This document shows, piece after piece, positions 1 through 6,643 of a stretch of DNA of 11,261 nt (positions are counted from its first letter, which is position 1; the number at the start of each line of letters is the position of its first letter). Source of the stretch: Flavobacteriales bacterium (GTDB lineage: Bacteria; Bacteroidota; Bacteroidia; Flavobacteriales_D; Cryomorphaceae); contig JAIVHQ010000014.1 in the NCBI GenBank assembly GCA_020200995.1, positions 1-11,261 of the forward strand, in the 5' to 3' direction. The notes under the pieces were generated by a model that saw only the letters and a program-made list of their open reading frames with translations, was not told the origin of the DNA and searched no databases. Both the position numbers and the translations under genes were made by a program.

Positions 1-19
1 GCTGTAACCTTAAATACGC

Positions 20-49
20 AAAAAACAGGCAAGTGTTTTGTGCCTTTTT
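20..49 (-). terminator. Candidate hairpin terminator after ftcD
   Basis: A 5-base stem (AGGCA at 27-31, TGCCT at 41-45) with a 9-base loop lies directly after the ftcD stop. On the minus strand it is followed after one base by six T (complement of the A run at 20-25). On the plus strand the same stem is followed by TTTT, so it could also stop a gene entering from the left. The stem is short, so this is a moderate call from sequence alone. Confidence 0.45.
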
Positions 50-1740
50 CATTTGATGGCTTTGAGCACCGCGGCCGTCACTGCCTGTTCCTTTTCGTCG
101 GCAGTTTTTTCAAGTTTTTCCGCTTCGGCGAGGGTTTTCTTAACGAACTCCTCATCTTCAAATCCCATGAGGTTCACGCGCACATTCATGGCAGCTCCTT
201 TCACAGCGGCGCGGGCGCAAAGGGCACCTACACCCGCATCAGTCACGGAGTTGGGGTTACCCTTTTCGACCATTTCGAGACTCAGGACAAAAGTTTCAGC
301 GGCCAGCCTTGCTATTTCGAGCGGAACCAAGGCCGCGTGTCGGGTCGCGTCAGCAATGGCTTTTTTGCGCTCAGCTTCCTCGGCTTCATTCCCCTTGGGC
401 ATACCGAAGGCTTCCATGATGCGGTTGAAGGCTGCCGTGTCGTCGTCTACCGCCTGCAGGAGCTTTGTGATCAGCGACTGACCTTTCTCCGCCCATTCTG
501 AAAAGAACTCCCACTTGTGGTCCCACCCACGCTTGTGAGAAGAGAGGTTGGCCACCATCGTGCCCATCGACGCGGCAAGTACTCCGCAGTAGGCACTTAC
601 GCTTCCGCCGCCCGGGGCGGGCGATTCGGAGGCCGCCTTTTGGGCAAATTCGTTGAGATTGAGGTCTGCGAGTTTTTGAGTCGACTCGTCCTCAATCATG
701 TACTCGATCACTTTCTTTCGCGGATCAAAAGGCATGAGGTCGTCGAGCCCGAGGCTCTTAATAGCGATTTTCACTTTTTCGGACTCGGGTATTCCAAGAG
801 ATCGCTCCTGCTTTCGCAAAAAATAGTCGGCGGCTTCGGTGAGGCAGCGCAGGGGCATGAGGCCCACGATTTCCGAACCGGTCACCCGAATTCCTCGGTC
901 GCGGGCGCGCTCACATGCCTCGTCAAAAGCCTTGTGAACAGGAGTGACGTTGATGTCGGTTAGGTTAAGGGAAAGCTGCGCGATGCCATATTCTTCGATG
1001 AACCAACCGATGCCCTTTACGGACTTCAGGCTACCCGGCTCGCGAACGGGCTCCCCGTCGCTGTCTGTGACCACCTTTCCGGTAATGGGGTTGCCTTCGC
1101 GCTTAATGCGGCCAGCCTCGCGGATGTCGAACGCCACGGAGTTGGCCCGGCGCACCGATGTGGTGTTGAGATTGATGTTGTAAGCCACGAGAAAGTCGCG
1201 CGCCGAAATGGCCGTCGCGCCGGTTTTCTTCGCATGGTCGTTAAATTCAGCCGGGCCGAAGTCGGGCTTCCACTCGGGCTGAGAGATTTTTTCGAGGCCT
1301 TCGTACTCGCCCTGTCGGCAATAGGCCAGGTTTTTGCGCTTGGGCTGCGTGGCCGCATTTTCATAAAAATAGCCGGGAATGCCGAGTTCCTTTCCGACCC
1401 GTTCGCCGAGCTTGTGGGCGAATTTTACGGTTTCTTCCATCGTGATGCCCCGCACAGGAATAAGGGGACATACGTCTGTGGCGCCCATCCGCGGGTGCTC
1501 GCCTTTCTGCTTGCGCATGTCGATGAGTTCAGCGGCTTTTTTGATCAGTCGAAAAGCGGCTTCGATCACTTGTTCGGGCTCGCCCACGAAGGTGATCACG
1601 GTGCGGTTGGTGCTTTTTCCCGGGTCAACATCGAGGAGTTTTACGCCTTCAACGGTTTCCGCAGCGGCGGCAATCGCATTTATTTTTTGCATGTCGCGGC
1701 CTTCCGAAATGTTGGGGACACATTCAATTAACGGTTTCAT
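49..1740 (-). CDS. ftcD: Bifunctional glutamate formimidoyltransferase / formimidoyl-THF cyclodeaminase
   Basis: This 563-residue protein should be a cytosolic enzyme that moves the formimino group of N-formimidoyl-glutamate (the end of one histidine breakdown route) to tetrahydrofolate. It then deaminates the product to 5,10-methenyl-THF plus ammonia. Residues 1-330 form the transferase half: it opens with ECVPNISEGR (6-15) and has EHPRMGATD (81-89), whose His82 sits where the mammalian enzyme has its catalytic His82. Residues about 355-563 form the cyclodeaminase half, with ESPAPGGGSVSA (372-383) and VDDDTAAF (431-438), the acidic segment typical of that domain. The full-length fusion (mammalian FTCD is about 540 residues) contrasts with bacteria that carry separate transferase and FchA proteins. 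No hut genes are adjacent, so the link to histidine use is inferred from the family. The ATG start directly precedes the conserved N-terminus. The neighbour surE is divergent. Confidence 0.95.
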   Translation of the reverse strand: MKPLIECVPNISEGRDMQKINAIAAAAETVEGVKLLDVDPGKSTNRTVITFVGEPEQVIEAAFRLIKKAAELIDMRKQKGEHPRMGATDVCPLIPVRGITMEETVKFAHKLGERVGKELGIPGYFYENAATQPKRKNLAYCRQGEYEGLEKISQPEWKPDFGPAEFNDHAKKTGATAISARDFLVAYNINLNTTSVRRANSVAFDIREAGRIKREGNPITGKVVTDSDGEPVREPGSLKSVKGIGWFIEEYGIAQLSLNLTDINVTPVHKAFDEACERARDRGIRVTGSEIVGLMPLRCLTEAADYFLRKQERSLGIPESEKVKIAIKSLGLDDLMPFDPRKKVIEYMIEDESTQKLADLNLNEFAQKAASESPAPGGGSVSAYCGVLAASMGTMVANLSSHKRGWDHKWEFFSEWAEKGQSLITKLLQAVDDDTAAFNRIMEAFGMPKGNEAEEAERKKAIADATRHAALVPLEIARLAAETFVLSLEMVEKGNPNSVTDAGVGALCARAAVKGAAMNVRVNLMGFEDEEFVKKTLAEAEKLEKTADEKEQAVTAAVLKAIK

Positions 1741-1775
1741 AGATACGGGCTTTCAGGTGGGTTGCAATCTTGCAG

Positions 1776-1783
1776 CGAAGGTA
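1776..1783 (-). promoter_or_regulatory. Possible -7 element for ftcD
   Basis: On the minus strand this reads TACCTTCG, five of six matches to the Bacteroidota -7 consensus TAnnTTTG, and it would give a leader of about 30 bases. No TTTG-like -33 element is visible at the usual distance upstream, so this is weak. Confidence 0.28.
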
Positions 1784-1858
1784 AGCATTTGCTTGGTTTC
1801 GGCGGGATGCGGTCTTGCGCTGTGGTGATCGGATTACGCGTGGAATTGAGCATTTGAT

Positions 1859-1866
1859 TAGCTTTG
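1859..1866 (+). promoter_or_regulatory. -7 promoter element next to the surE start
   Basis: TAGCTTTG is a perfect match to the Bacteroidota -7 consensus TAnnTTTG. It ends only four bases before the surE ATG at 1871. If it is used, transcription would begin at or within a base or two of the start codon, giving a leaderless or nearly leaderless mRNA. No clear -33 TTTG is seen 19-23 bases upstream. Confidence 0.45.
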
Positions 1867-1870
1867 CGCT

Positions 1871-2671
1871 ATGACGGCAAAATCGAAAATCAAAAAGGGT
1901 GAACGCCCCCTGATACTGGTTACCAACGATGATGGAATAACAGCACCCGGTATTCGCAACCTTATCGAGGTGGCGCGCGAATTCGGAGACGTGTGGGTAG
2001 TGGCTCCCGATAGTCCCCAGAGCGGCATGGGACACGCCATTACGGTTAACAATATTTTGCGTCTCAAGGAGGTGCACAACAAGCCTGACGAAGTGCGCGA
2101 GTTTGCCTGCACAGGCACCCCTGTCGACTGTGTGAAGCTGGCCGTGTACCGCGTGCTCAAACGCCGGCCCGATCTTTTGCTCTCTGGCATCAATCACGGG
2201 GCCAACAACAGCATCAATGTGATTTACTCCGGTACTATGTCGGCTGCGGTGGAGGGGGCGGTCGAGAACATTCCGTCCATCGGTTTTTCCCTCCTTGACC
2301 ACGACGTGGAAGCCGACTTCAGCGCCGCCAAAGGCGTGGTGCGCACCCTCGTGCGAAATGCGCTCGAAAAAGGCATGCCCGAACATACATGTCTCAACGT
2401 GAACATCCCCAAAGCATCACCTGAGGCCATCAAAGGCATCAAAGTGTGCCGCCAGGGGCAGGCCTTTTGGGAGGATGACTTTGTGCCGCGCGAAGACCCT
2501 ACGGGCCAAACCTATTACTGGATTACCGGCAAGCTCAACAACCAGGACAAAGGTGAAGACACCGATATCTGGGCACTGGAGCACAACTACGTGTCGGTGG
2601 TACCCGTGCAGTTCGACCTCACTGCTTACCACGCCATGGCCACCCTCAACAGTTGGGATTATGAAGACTAA
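1871..2671 (+). CDS. surE: 5'/3'-nucleotidase SurE
   Basis: SurE is a metal-dependent phosphatase of nucleoside 5'- and 3'-monophosphates, and in some species of short polyphosphate. It acts in the cytoplasm and is tied to stationary-phase survival in proteobacteria. The 266 residues contain the family signatures: the metal-binding VTNDDG (17-22, Asp20 and Asp21), Ser51 in the PQSGMGHAIT segment, SGINHGAN (105-112, metal-site Asn) and IYSGTMSAAVEGA (118-130). The length is usual. The first ATG is kept because the next Met, at residue 53, lies inside the conserved core; the lysine-rich first 12 residues are a short extension before the first beta strand. The 3' end overlaps the next gene by 11 bases, and lpxB follows that, so the three are probably co-transcribed. 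No Shine-Dalgarno sequence is visible. Confidence 0.95.
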   Translation: MTAKSKIKKGERPLILVTNDDGITAPGIRNLIEVAREFGDVWVVAPDSPQSGMGHAITVNNILRLKEVHNKPDEVREFACTGTPVDCVKLAVYRVLKRRPDLLLSGINHGANNSINVIYSGTMSAAVEGAVENIPSIGFSLLDHDVEADFSAAKGVVRTLVRNALEKGMPEHTCLNVNIPKASPEAIKGIKVCRQGQAFWEDDFVPREDPTGQTYYWITGKLNNQDKGEDTDIWALEHNYVSVVPVQFDLTAYHAMATLNSWDYED

Positions 2672-2969
2672 GAAATACGACAACCAGCGACTGGGGCTAC
2701 TCATCGGGGTCTTCAGTCCCGTGATCGGATTTTTCATCTATGGAGCTCTGTGGGCCTGGCATTTTGCGAAGCCTTTTAACTACTTTCTCAATGACGTTTT
2801 CCTGGGCCTTCCGAGTTTCAGATCGTCGATAATCACGCTGTCCCTCGTTTTTAACTTGGTGCCATTTTTTATTTGCATGCGCACCAACCGCAATAAAACC
2901 GCTCGCGGGGTGCTCCTCGCAGTTTTCTTGTACATTCCCATTGTGGTGTACTATCGTTTTTTTAGCTGA
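2661..2969 (+). CDS. Small three-helix membrane protein, unknown function
   Basis: This 102-residue protein is not one I recognise. It has a basic start (MKTKKYDNQR) and three hydrophobic stretches at about 11-33, 54-73 and 82-98. The loop between the second and third contains RTNRNKTAR, which by the positive-inside rule would face the cytoplasm with an outward C-terminus. The frame is open upstream to an ATG at 2475, but that start would bury 62 codons in surE and encode a Thr/Ser-rich shadow, so I take the ATG at 2661, which overlaps the end of surE by 11 bases. It ends two bases before lpxB. Tight packing suggests translational coupling and perhaps an envelope role related to lipid A, but that is inference from position only. 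Confidence 0.8.
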   Translation: MKTKKYDNQRLGLLIGVFSPVIGFFIYGALWAWHFAKPFNYFLNDVFLGLPSFRSSIITLSLVFNLVPFFICMRTNRNKTARGVLLAVFLYIPIVVYYRFFS

Positions 2970-2971
2970 TT

Positions 2972-4105
2972 ATGAAGTACTATATCATCGCCGGTGAAGC
3001 TTCGGGCGACCTACACGGGGGCAACCTGATCAAGCACCTCGTCAGTGGCGACCCCGATGCCGACATCCGTGCCTGGGGTGGCGACCTGATGGAAGCAGCC
3101 GGTGCGCGGGTGGTGAAGCATTACCGCGATCTGGCATTTATGGGTTTTGCTGAGGTGATCGCCAACCTGCGCACCATCAAGCGCAATTTTGATTTTTGCA
3201 AAAAAGACCTGCTCGAATTTGCCCCTGATGTGCTGATTCTAATCGACTACCCGGGGTTCAACCTCCGCATGGCCAAGTTTGCCAAAGCGAAGGGCATCAG
3301 GGTGTTTTATTACATCTCACCGCAAATATGGGCCTGGAAGCAGGGCCGTGTGAAGCAGGTGAAAGCCTATGTCGATGAGATGTACGTGATTTTGCCTTTT
3401 GAAAAAGCTTTTTACGCTAAGTTTGGCGTCGATGTACATTACGTAGGCCACCCCCTCGCAGATGCGGTGGAGCAATACAAAGAGGATTTCCCTTCCCGAT
3501 CGGAATTCCTCAAAAAGCACAGCCTCGACGACAGGCCCATCACGGCCATCCTGCCCGGAAGCCGTAAGCAGGAGATTTCGACCATGCTGCCTGTGATGCT
3601 GAAGGCCGCTCGTTCCCTGACCGACACCACTGTCGTCGTGGCCGGTGCGCCATCGCAGGAAGAAGATTTTTACCGATCAACTCCCGGCGCAGCCGACGTC
3701 AAAATCATTTCGGGCGCCACCTACGAACTCTTGAATTACAGTTCCGCTGCAATGGTGACGAGTGGCACTGCCACCCTCGAGGCAACCTTGTTTCGCGTGC
3801 CGCAGGTGGTTTGCTACAAAGCGGGTTGGATTTCTTACATCATCGCCCGCTCTCTGGTCAAAATCAAATACATTTCGCTTGTCAATCTTATCATGGACCG
3901 CGAAGTGGTTCGCGAGCTGATTCAGGGCGATATGAATGTCAAGACCTTGAGGCGCGCTTTTGCGGAGATCGCCGAAGAAGGCACGGCCCGAACGACATTG
4001 CTCAAGGATTACGATGCCCTTTACGAGAAATTGGGCGGGGGAGGAGCCTCGGAGAAAACGGCAGGCCTCATGTTGAAAACTCTCGGGGTGGCGGGCAGGG
4101 TATAA
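2972..4105 (+). CDS. lpxB: Lipid-A-disaccharide synthase
   Basis: LpxB is a family GT19 glycosyltransferase of the inner membrane's cytoplasmic face. It joins UDP-2,3-diacylglucosamine and lipid X into the tetraacyl disaccharide-1-phosphate of the Raetz lipid A pathway. The 377 residues have all the expected blocks: AGEASGDLHGG (7-17), FMGFAEVI (56-63), IDYPGFN (91-97), YYISPQIWAWK (113-123), the nucleotide-sugar loop LPGSRKQEI (194-202) and TSGTATLEA (263-271). Length and start match the family, with Met1 three residues before the first beta strand. It follows the small membrane-protein gene by two bases and sits downstream of surE. Presence of lpxB indicates a Gram-negative with lipid A. 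The last 20 residues are loosely conserved in type and carry a Gly-rich tract (355-358). Confidence 0.96.
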   Translation: MKYYIIAGEASGDLHGGNLIKHLVSGDPDADIRAWGGDLMEAAGARVVKHYRDLAFMGFAEVIANLRTIKRNFDFCKKDLLEFAPDVLILIDYPGFNLRMAKFAKAKGIRVFYYISPQIWAWKQGRVKQVKAYVDEMYVILPFEKAFYAKFGVDVHYVGHPLADAVEQYKEDFPSRSEFLKKHSLDDRPITAILPGSRKQEISTMLPVMLKAARSLTDTTVVVAGAPSQEEDFYRSTPGAADVKIISGATYELLNYSSAAMVTSGTATLEATLFRVPQVVCYKAGWISYIIARSLVKIKYISLVNLIMDREVVRELIQGDMNVKTLRRAFAEIAEEGTARTTLLKDYDALYEKLGGGGASEKTAGLMLKTLGVAGRV

Positions 4106-4117
4106 AAGCCCGTCACA

Positions 4118-4125
4118 TATCTTAG
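4118..4125 (+). promoter_or_regulatory. Possible -7 element before the SpoIID-domain gene
   Basis: TATCTTAG matches the TAnnTTTG consensus at five of six positions and lies five bases before the ATG at 4131. No -33 match is seen. Read-through from lpxB, only 25 bases away, could equally express the gene, so this is a weak call. Confidence 0.25.
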
Positions 4126-4130
4126 CAGCA

Positions 4131-5315
4131 ATGAAGATCGTCAGACTAATTGTAATCCTAACCGCTATCTTTTGGGCGGGGTATACCTGTGCTCAAAAGG
4201 CGGTTTTTGACGAGATCAAAATAGGCATCGTCGAGGAATTCGCGCCTACATCAGCCCAGGTGATCACCGAGTTTGGAAATTACAATATCTGGGCCGACGG
4301 CAAGAAGGTGGGCGCCCTCGCTCCCCGTGACAGGGTGACTTTTATAAAGCGCGGCCGATTGGTAGAAGTAAGCATTCCGGGACGTGTACTCGGGAATTTC
4401 AATGCGGTGGAGCTGGTATCGGCTGAGGAAGTCGGGGTGTTCAGGCTCTACCTGCTCAAGCCCACCAAAATGGAGCGTGTCTACGACGATCACCTCCTGA
4501 TCTCGGCGAACGGGAGCAAGGCCTTGAAATTTATCAACCGGGTAAATCTGGAAAAGTACATTGCGGGGGTGGTGGAGGCTGAATCGGGCAAGGAAAAGGG
4601 AACGGAATTTTATATGGTTCAGGCCATCATTTCCAGAACGTATGCCCTAAGCAACAGGCGACGCTATCTTAAGCACGGCTACAACCTCAACGACCGCGTT
4701 GACTGTCAGGTTTACTTCGGCAAGTCGCGCTGGGAGCCCGACATCCTGGAGGCAGTGACTGCTACGGAGAGCTTGGTTTTGGTAGACAGCGATATGAAAT
4801 TGATCACAGCTGCATTTCACAGCAATAGCGGGGGAGAAACCGTGTCGAGTGCAGCAGTGTGGTCCGGGGCTTTGCCCTACCTCACACCGCGCCGCGATGA
4901 TTTCTCTCTTGAAGGTGATCACTACGCCTGGACCGAGGTGCTGGCGCTCGATGATTGGCTCAGCTACCTGGCTGACACCTTCGGCCTCGACACTGAAAAC
5001 CCCGATATCCGCCACCGCGCCTTGAACTACCGACAACCCGCCCGCGAACTTTATTTTCTGGACGAAGCCTTTAATATCCCCCTCAAGGACATCCGCATGG
5101 GCAGGGGCCTCAATTCAACCTACTTCGATGTAACCGCCGATGCCGATTCAGTGCGCATCGAAGGCAGGGGATTCGGGCACGGCACGGGACTGAGTCAGGA
5201 GGGGGCCATGCGCATGGCCGCGCTCGGCTTTTCCTACACAGATATCTTGCACTTCTACTACAACGATGTGCACGTTATCGATTTGCGCTCACTGGACTTT
5301 TTCCTTGAGGAATAA
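4131..5315 (+). CDS. Secreted SpoIID/LytB-domain protein
   Basis: The 394-residue protein begins with a signal peptide (MKIVRLIVILTAIFWAGYTCA, likely cut before Gln22; no lipobox). Residues about 130-385 form a SpoIID/LytB domain. Visible motifs are YIAGVVEAESG (143-153, containing the glutamate that in SpoIID is catalytic), VQAIISRTYALSN (163-175), DCQVYFG (191-197), FHSNSGGETVSSAAVW (229-244) and GRGFGHGTGLSQEGA (345-359). In sporulating Firmicutes SpoIID is a lytic transglycosylase acting on glycan strands stripped of stem peptides. In non-sporulating Bacteroidota the role is not established, but a periplasmic glycan-processing or amidase-activating role is a reasonable inference. Residues about 25-125 look like an added beta-rich N-terminal region with no name I can assign. 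It follows lpxB by 25 bases and converges on rplS. The exact physiological substrate is unknown. Confidence 0.88.
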   Translation: MKIVRLIVILTAIFWAGYTCAQKAVFDEIKIGIVEEFAPTSAQVITEFGNYNIWADGKKVGALAPRDRVTFIKRGRLVEVSIPGRVLGNFNAVELVSAEEVGVFRLYLLKPTKMERVYDDHLLISANGSKALKFINRVNLEKYIAGVVEAESGKEKGTEFYMVQAIISRTYALSNRRRYLKHGYNLNDRVDCQVYFGKSRWEPDILEAVTATESLVLVDSDMKLITAAFHSNSGGETVSSAAVWSGALPYLTPRRDDFSLEGDHYAWTEVLALDDWLSYLADTFGLDTENPDIRHRALNYRQPARELYFLDEAFNIPLKDIRMGRGLNSTYFDVTADADSVRIEGRGFGHGTGLSQEGAMRMAALGFSYTDILHFYYNDVHVIDLRSLDFFLEE

Positions 5316-5325
5316 AAAACGGCAT

Positions 5326-5357
5326 AAAAAAAACCGACTCCTGAAGGAATCGGTTTT
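5326..5357 (-). terminator. Intrinsic terminator of trmD-rplS
   Basis: The arms AAACCGACTCC (5331-5341) and GGAATCGGTTT (5346-5356) enclose a 4-base loop. Read on the minus strand the stem is fully paired, with one G-U wobble (5349 with 5338), and leads into eight T (complement of the A run 5326-5333). Read on the plus strand the wobble becomes a C-A mismatch and there is no U tract beyond the stem. The hairpin is therefore built mainly to end rplS transcription, although it lies in the 64-base convergent gap and may weakly stop the plus strand too. Confidence 0.82.
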
Positions 5358-5379
5358 ATGTTCAACGTTAAAGGAATAC

Positions 5380-5757
5380 TTATTTTTTCGCTTTGGTATT
5401 AACGAACCTGCGCTCGCGGATACGTGCTGCTTTTCCTTTGAGATCGCGCAGATAAAAGATGCGTGCGCGACGCACACGGCCTCTTTTGTTCACTTCGATT
5501 TTCTCAATGAAGGGAGAGCAAACAGGGAGAATACGCTCTACGCCTACGCCGCTCGACATTTTCCTTACGGTAAATGTTTCAGTGGCTCCGCTTCCGCGAC
5601 GTTGGATTACAACGCCTTGGAATTGCTGAATACGCTCCTTTGCTCCTTCACGAATTTTATAGTTTACAGTCACCGTGTCGCCCGCTTTGAATTCGGGAAA
5701 CTCAGGTGTCTCGTTTAGTTTGGTGCTTACTTCTTTTAAAAGGTCCATGACACTCAA
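5380..5757 (-). CDS. rplS: 50S ribosomal protein L19
   Basis: L19 sits at the 30S-50S interface of the ribosome. The 125 residues include FKAGDTVTVNYKIREGAKER (residues 23-42), FQGVVIQRRG (46-55), the FTVRKMSSGVGVERI block (61-75) and the basic RRARIFYLRDLKGKAARIRE stretch near residues 95-114, all diagnostic of the family. It is slightly longer than the 115-residue E. coli protein because of a basic C-terminal tail (RRFVNTKAKK). Met4 (ATG at 5746-5748) is an alternative start; the first Met is kept because no evidence favours the shorter form. It lies 85 bases after trmD, an order (trmD then rplS) conserved in very many bacteria, and it ends at a strong terminator. The rpsP and rimM genes that precede trmD in E. 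coli are not here. Confidence 0.97.
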   Translation of the reverse strand: MSVMDLLKEVSTKLNETPEFPEFKAGDTVTVNYKIREGAKERIQQFQGVVIQRRGSGATETFTVRKMSSGVGVERILPVCSPFIEKIEVNKRGRVRRARIFYLRDLKGKAARIRERRFVNTKAKK

Positions 5758-5791
5758 TAATTTGTGTATAAAAGGCTGAAATTTCGGGGTG

Positions 5792-5799
5792 CAATATTA
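5792..5799 (-). promoter_or_regulatory. Possible internal promoter for rplS
   Basis: In the 85-base gap between trmD and rplS the minus strand reads TAATATTG followed by CACCCC, matching TAnnTTTG at five of six positions. It would start transcription about 30 bases before rplS, allowing L19 to be made in excess of TrmD as ribosomal stoichiometry requires. No -33 element is evident. Confidence 0.33.
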
Positions 5800-5842
5800 C
5801 GAAACTATTTCCTGATATGTACCATGCGGAGACACATATATT

Positions 5843-6541
5843 TTACGATTCGCTTTGTTGATTAAATTTCTCCCAGAGGTCGGGGCGCCTCTCTTTGGTT
5901 CTCTCCATGGCTTTATCCATCCTCCAGGTTTCTATGGCGGGACCGTTGCCTGAAATGAGGATGGGGGGCACTTCCATGCCGCGCCATTCGGCAGGGCGCG
6001 TGTATACCGGCGGTGCGAGTAGGTCGTCCTGAAAAGTGTCAGTGAGGGCTGAGGTTTCATCGTTGAGCACCCCGGGCAGTAGGCGCACCACCGCATCGGT
6101 GATCACGGCGGCTGCCAGCTCACCACCACTGAGTACATAATCACCGATGGAAATTTCACGCGTGATGTACTTGTCGCGGATGCGTTGGTCAACGCCCTTA
6201 TAATGTCCACAGAGGATAATAAGATTTTTAAAGGTACTCAGTCGATTGGCCGTCCTCTGATTAAAAGTGTCGCCGTCGGGGGTGGTGTAGATCACTTCGT
6301 CGTAAGCACAATTTTCCGAAAGGGCATCTATGCACGTTGCGATAGGTTCGGCACTCATCACCATGCCCGCGCCTCCTCCAAAGGCATAATCGTCGATATT
6401 TTTGTGCTTGTCGGTGCTGTAGTCCCGAAGATCGTGGAGGTGTATTTCCACAATGCCTTTGGTTTGAGAGCGCTTTACAATGCTGTCGTTGAGAGGGCTT
6501 TCGAGCAGCGATGGCAGCCCTGTGATGATGTCGATTCGCAT
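5843..6541 (-). CDS. trmD: tRNA (guanine37-N1)-methyltransferase
   Basis: TrmD uses S-adenosylmethionine to make m1G37 next to the anticodon of tRNAs reading CNN codons and some others, which prevents +1 frameshifting. It is a trefoil-knot SPOUT enzyme that works as a dimer. The 232-residue protein shows MRIDIITGLPSLL at the start, DDYAFGGGAGMVM (50-62), the knot segments LCGHYKGVDQRI (110-121) and IGDYVLSGGELAAAVITDAV (132-151), where Asp149 aligns with the proposed catalytic base (Asp169 in Haemophilus numbering), and PGVL (156-159). It is shorter than E. coli TrmD (255) mainly at the C-terminus, as is common in this phylum. It heads the minus-strand pair with rplS and is divergent from the TPR-like gene at 6644. 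Confidence 0.97.
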   Translation of the reverse strand: MRIDIITGLPSLLESPLNDSIVKRSQTKGIVEIHLHDLRDYSTDKHKNIDDYAFGGGAGMVMSAEPIATCIDALSENCAYDEVIYTTPDGDTFNQRTANRLSTFKNLIILCGHYKGVDQRIRDKYITREISIGDYVLSGGELAAAVITDAVVRLLPGVLNDETSALTDTFQDDLLAPPVYTRPAEWRGMEVPPILISGNGPAIETWRMDKAMERTKERRPDLWEKFNQQSES

Positions 6542-6585
6542 TTTATGGCTTGGCAGATTTGGTTTGTCGGAAAAATTGCCGAAAA

Positions 6586-6619
6586 TTTGGCCCCTTCGAG
6601 CGTTTAGGTACTATATTTG
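6586..6619 (+). promoter_or_regulatory. Promoter for the TPR/WG gene pair
   Basis: TTTG at 6586-6589 and TATATTTG at 6612-6619 are exact matches to the Bacteroidota -33 and -7 elements, with a 22-base spacer that is within the range reported for flavobacteria. The start site would be near 6624, giving a leader of about 20 bases before the ATG at 6644. This is the best two-part promoter in the window. Confidence 0.62.
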
Positions 6620-6625
6620 GGAACG

Positions 6626-6633
6626 CAAAGGTA
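6626..6633 (-). promoter_or_regulatory. -7 element for trmD-rplS
   Basis: On the minus strand this reads TACCTTTG followed by C, a perfect match to TAnnTTTG. It would start transcription near 6621, about 80 bases before trmD. No good -33 match exists upstream, where the sequence is already inside the divergent gene. The element is six bases from the plus-strand -7 box. Confidence 0.45.
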
Positions 6634-6643
6634 AATCAATCAC

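Noticed and set aside
1234..1731. Long plus-strand open frames over ftcD (also 40-501, 517-963, 944-1183)
   Set aside because: They lie wholly antisense to a gene with clear family motifs on the minus strand, and their translations show no recognisable domain. Long antisense frames are common in GC-rich coding DNA.
1741..1870. Riboswitch or small RNA in the ftcD-surE gap
   Set aside because: The 130-base divergent gap shows no folate, THF or other riboswitch core that I can recognise, and no strong hairpin with a T tract.
2475..2660. Upstream extension of the small membrane protein to ATG 2475
   Set aside because: The extra 62 residues lie inside surE and read as low-complexity Thr/Ser/Pro sequence, whereas the ATG at 2661 gives a clean membrane protein with normal gene spacing.
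3811..4125. 104-codon plus-strand frame overlapping the end of lpxB
   Set aside because: It overlaps the conserved C-terminal part of lpxB in another frame, and its composition (Arg, Gly, His rich) looks like a shifted reading of lpxB.
5266..5718. 150-codon plus-strand open frame across the terminator and rplS
   Set aside because: It runs through the rplS terminator and is antisense to the unmistakable L19 gene.
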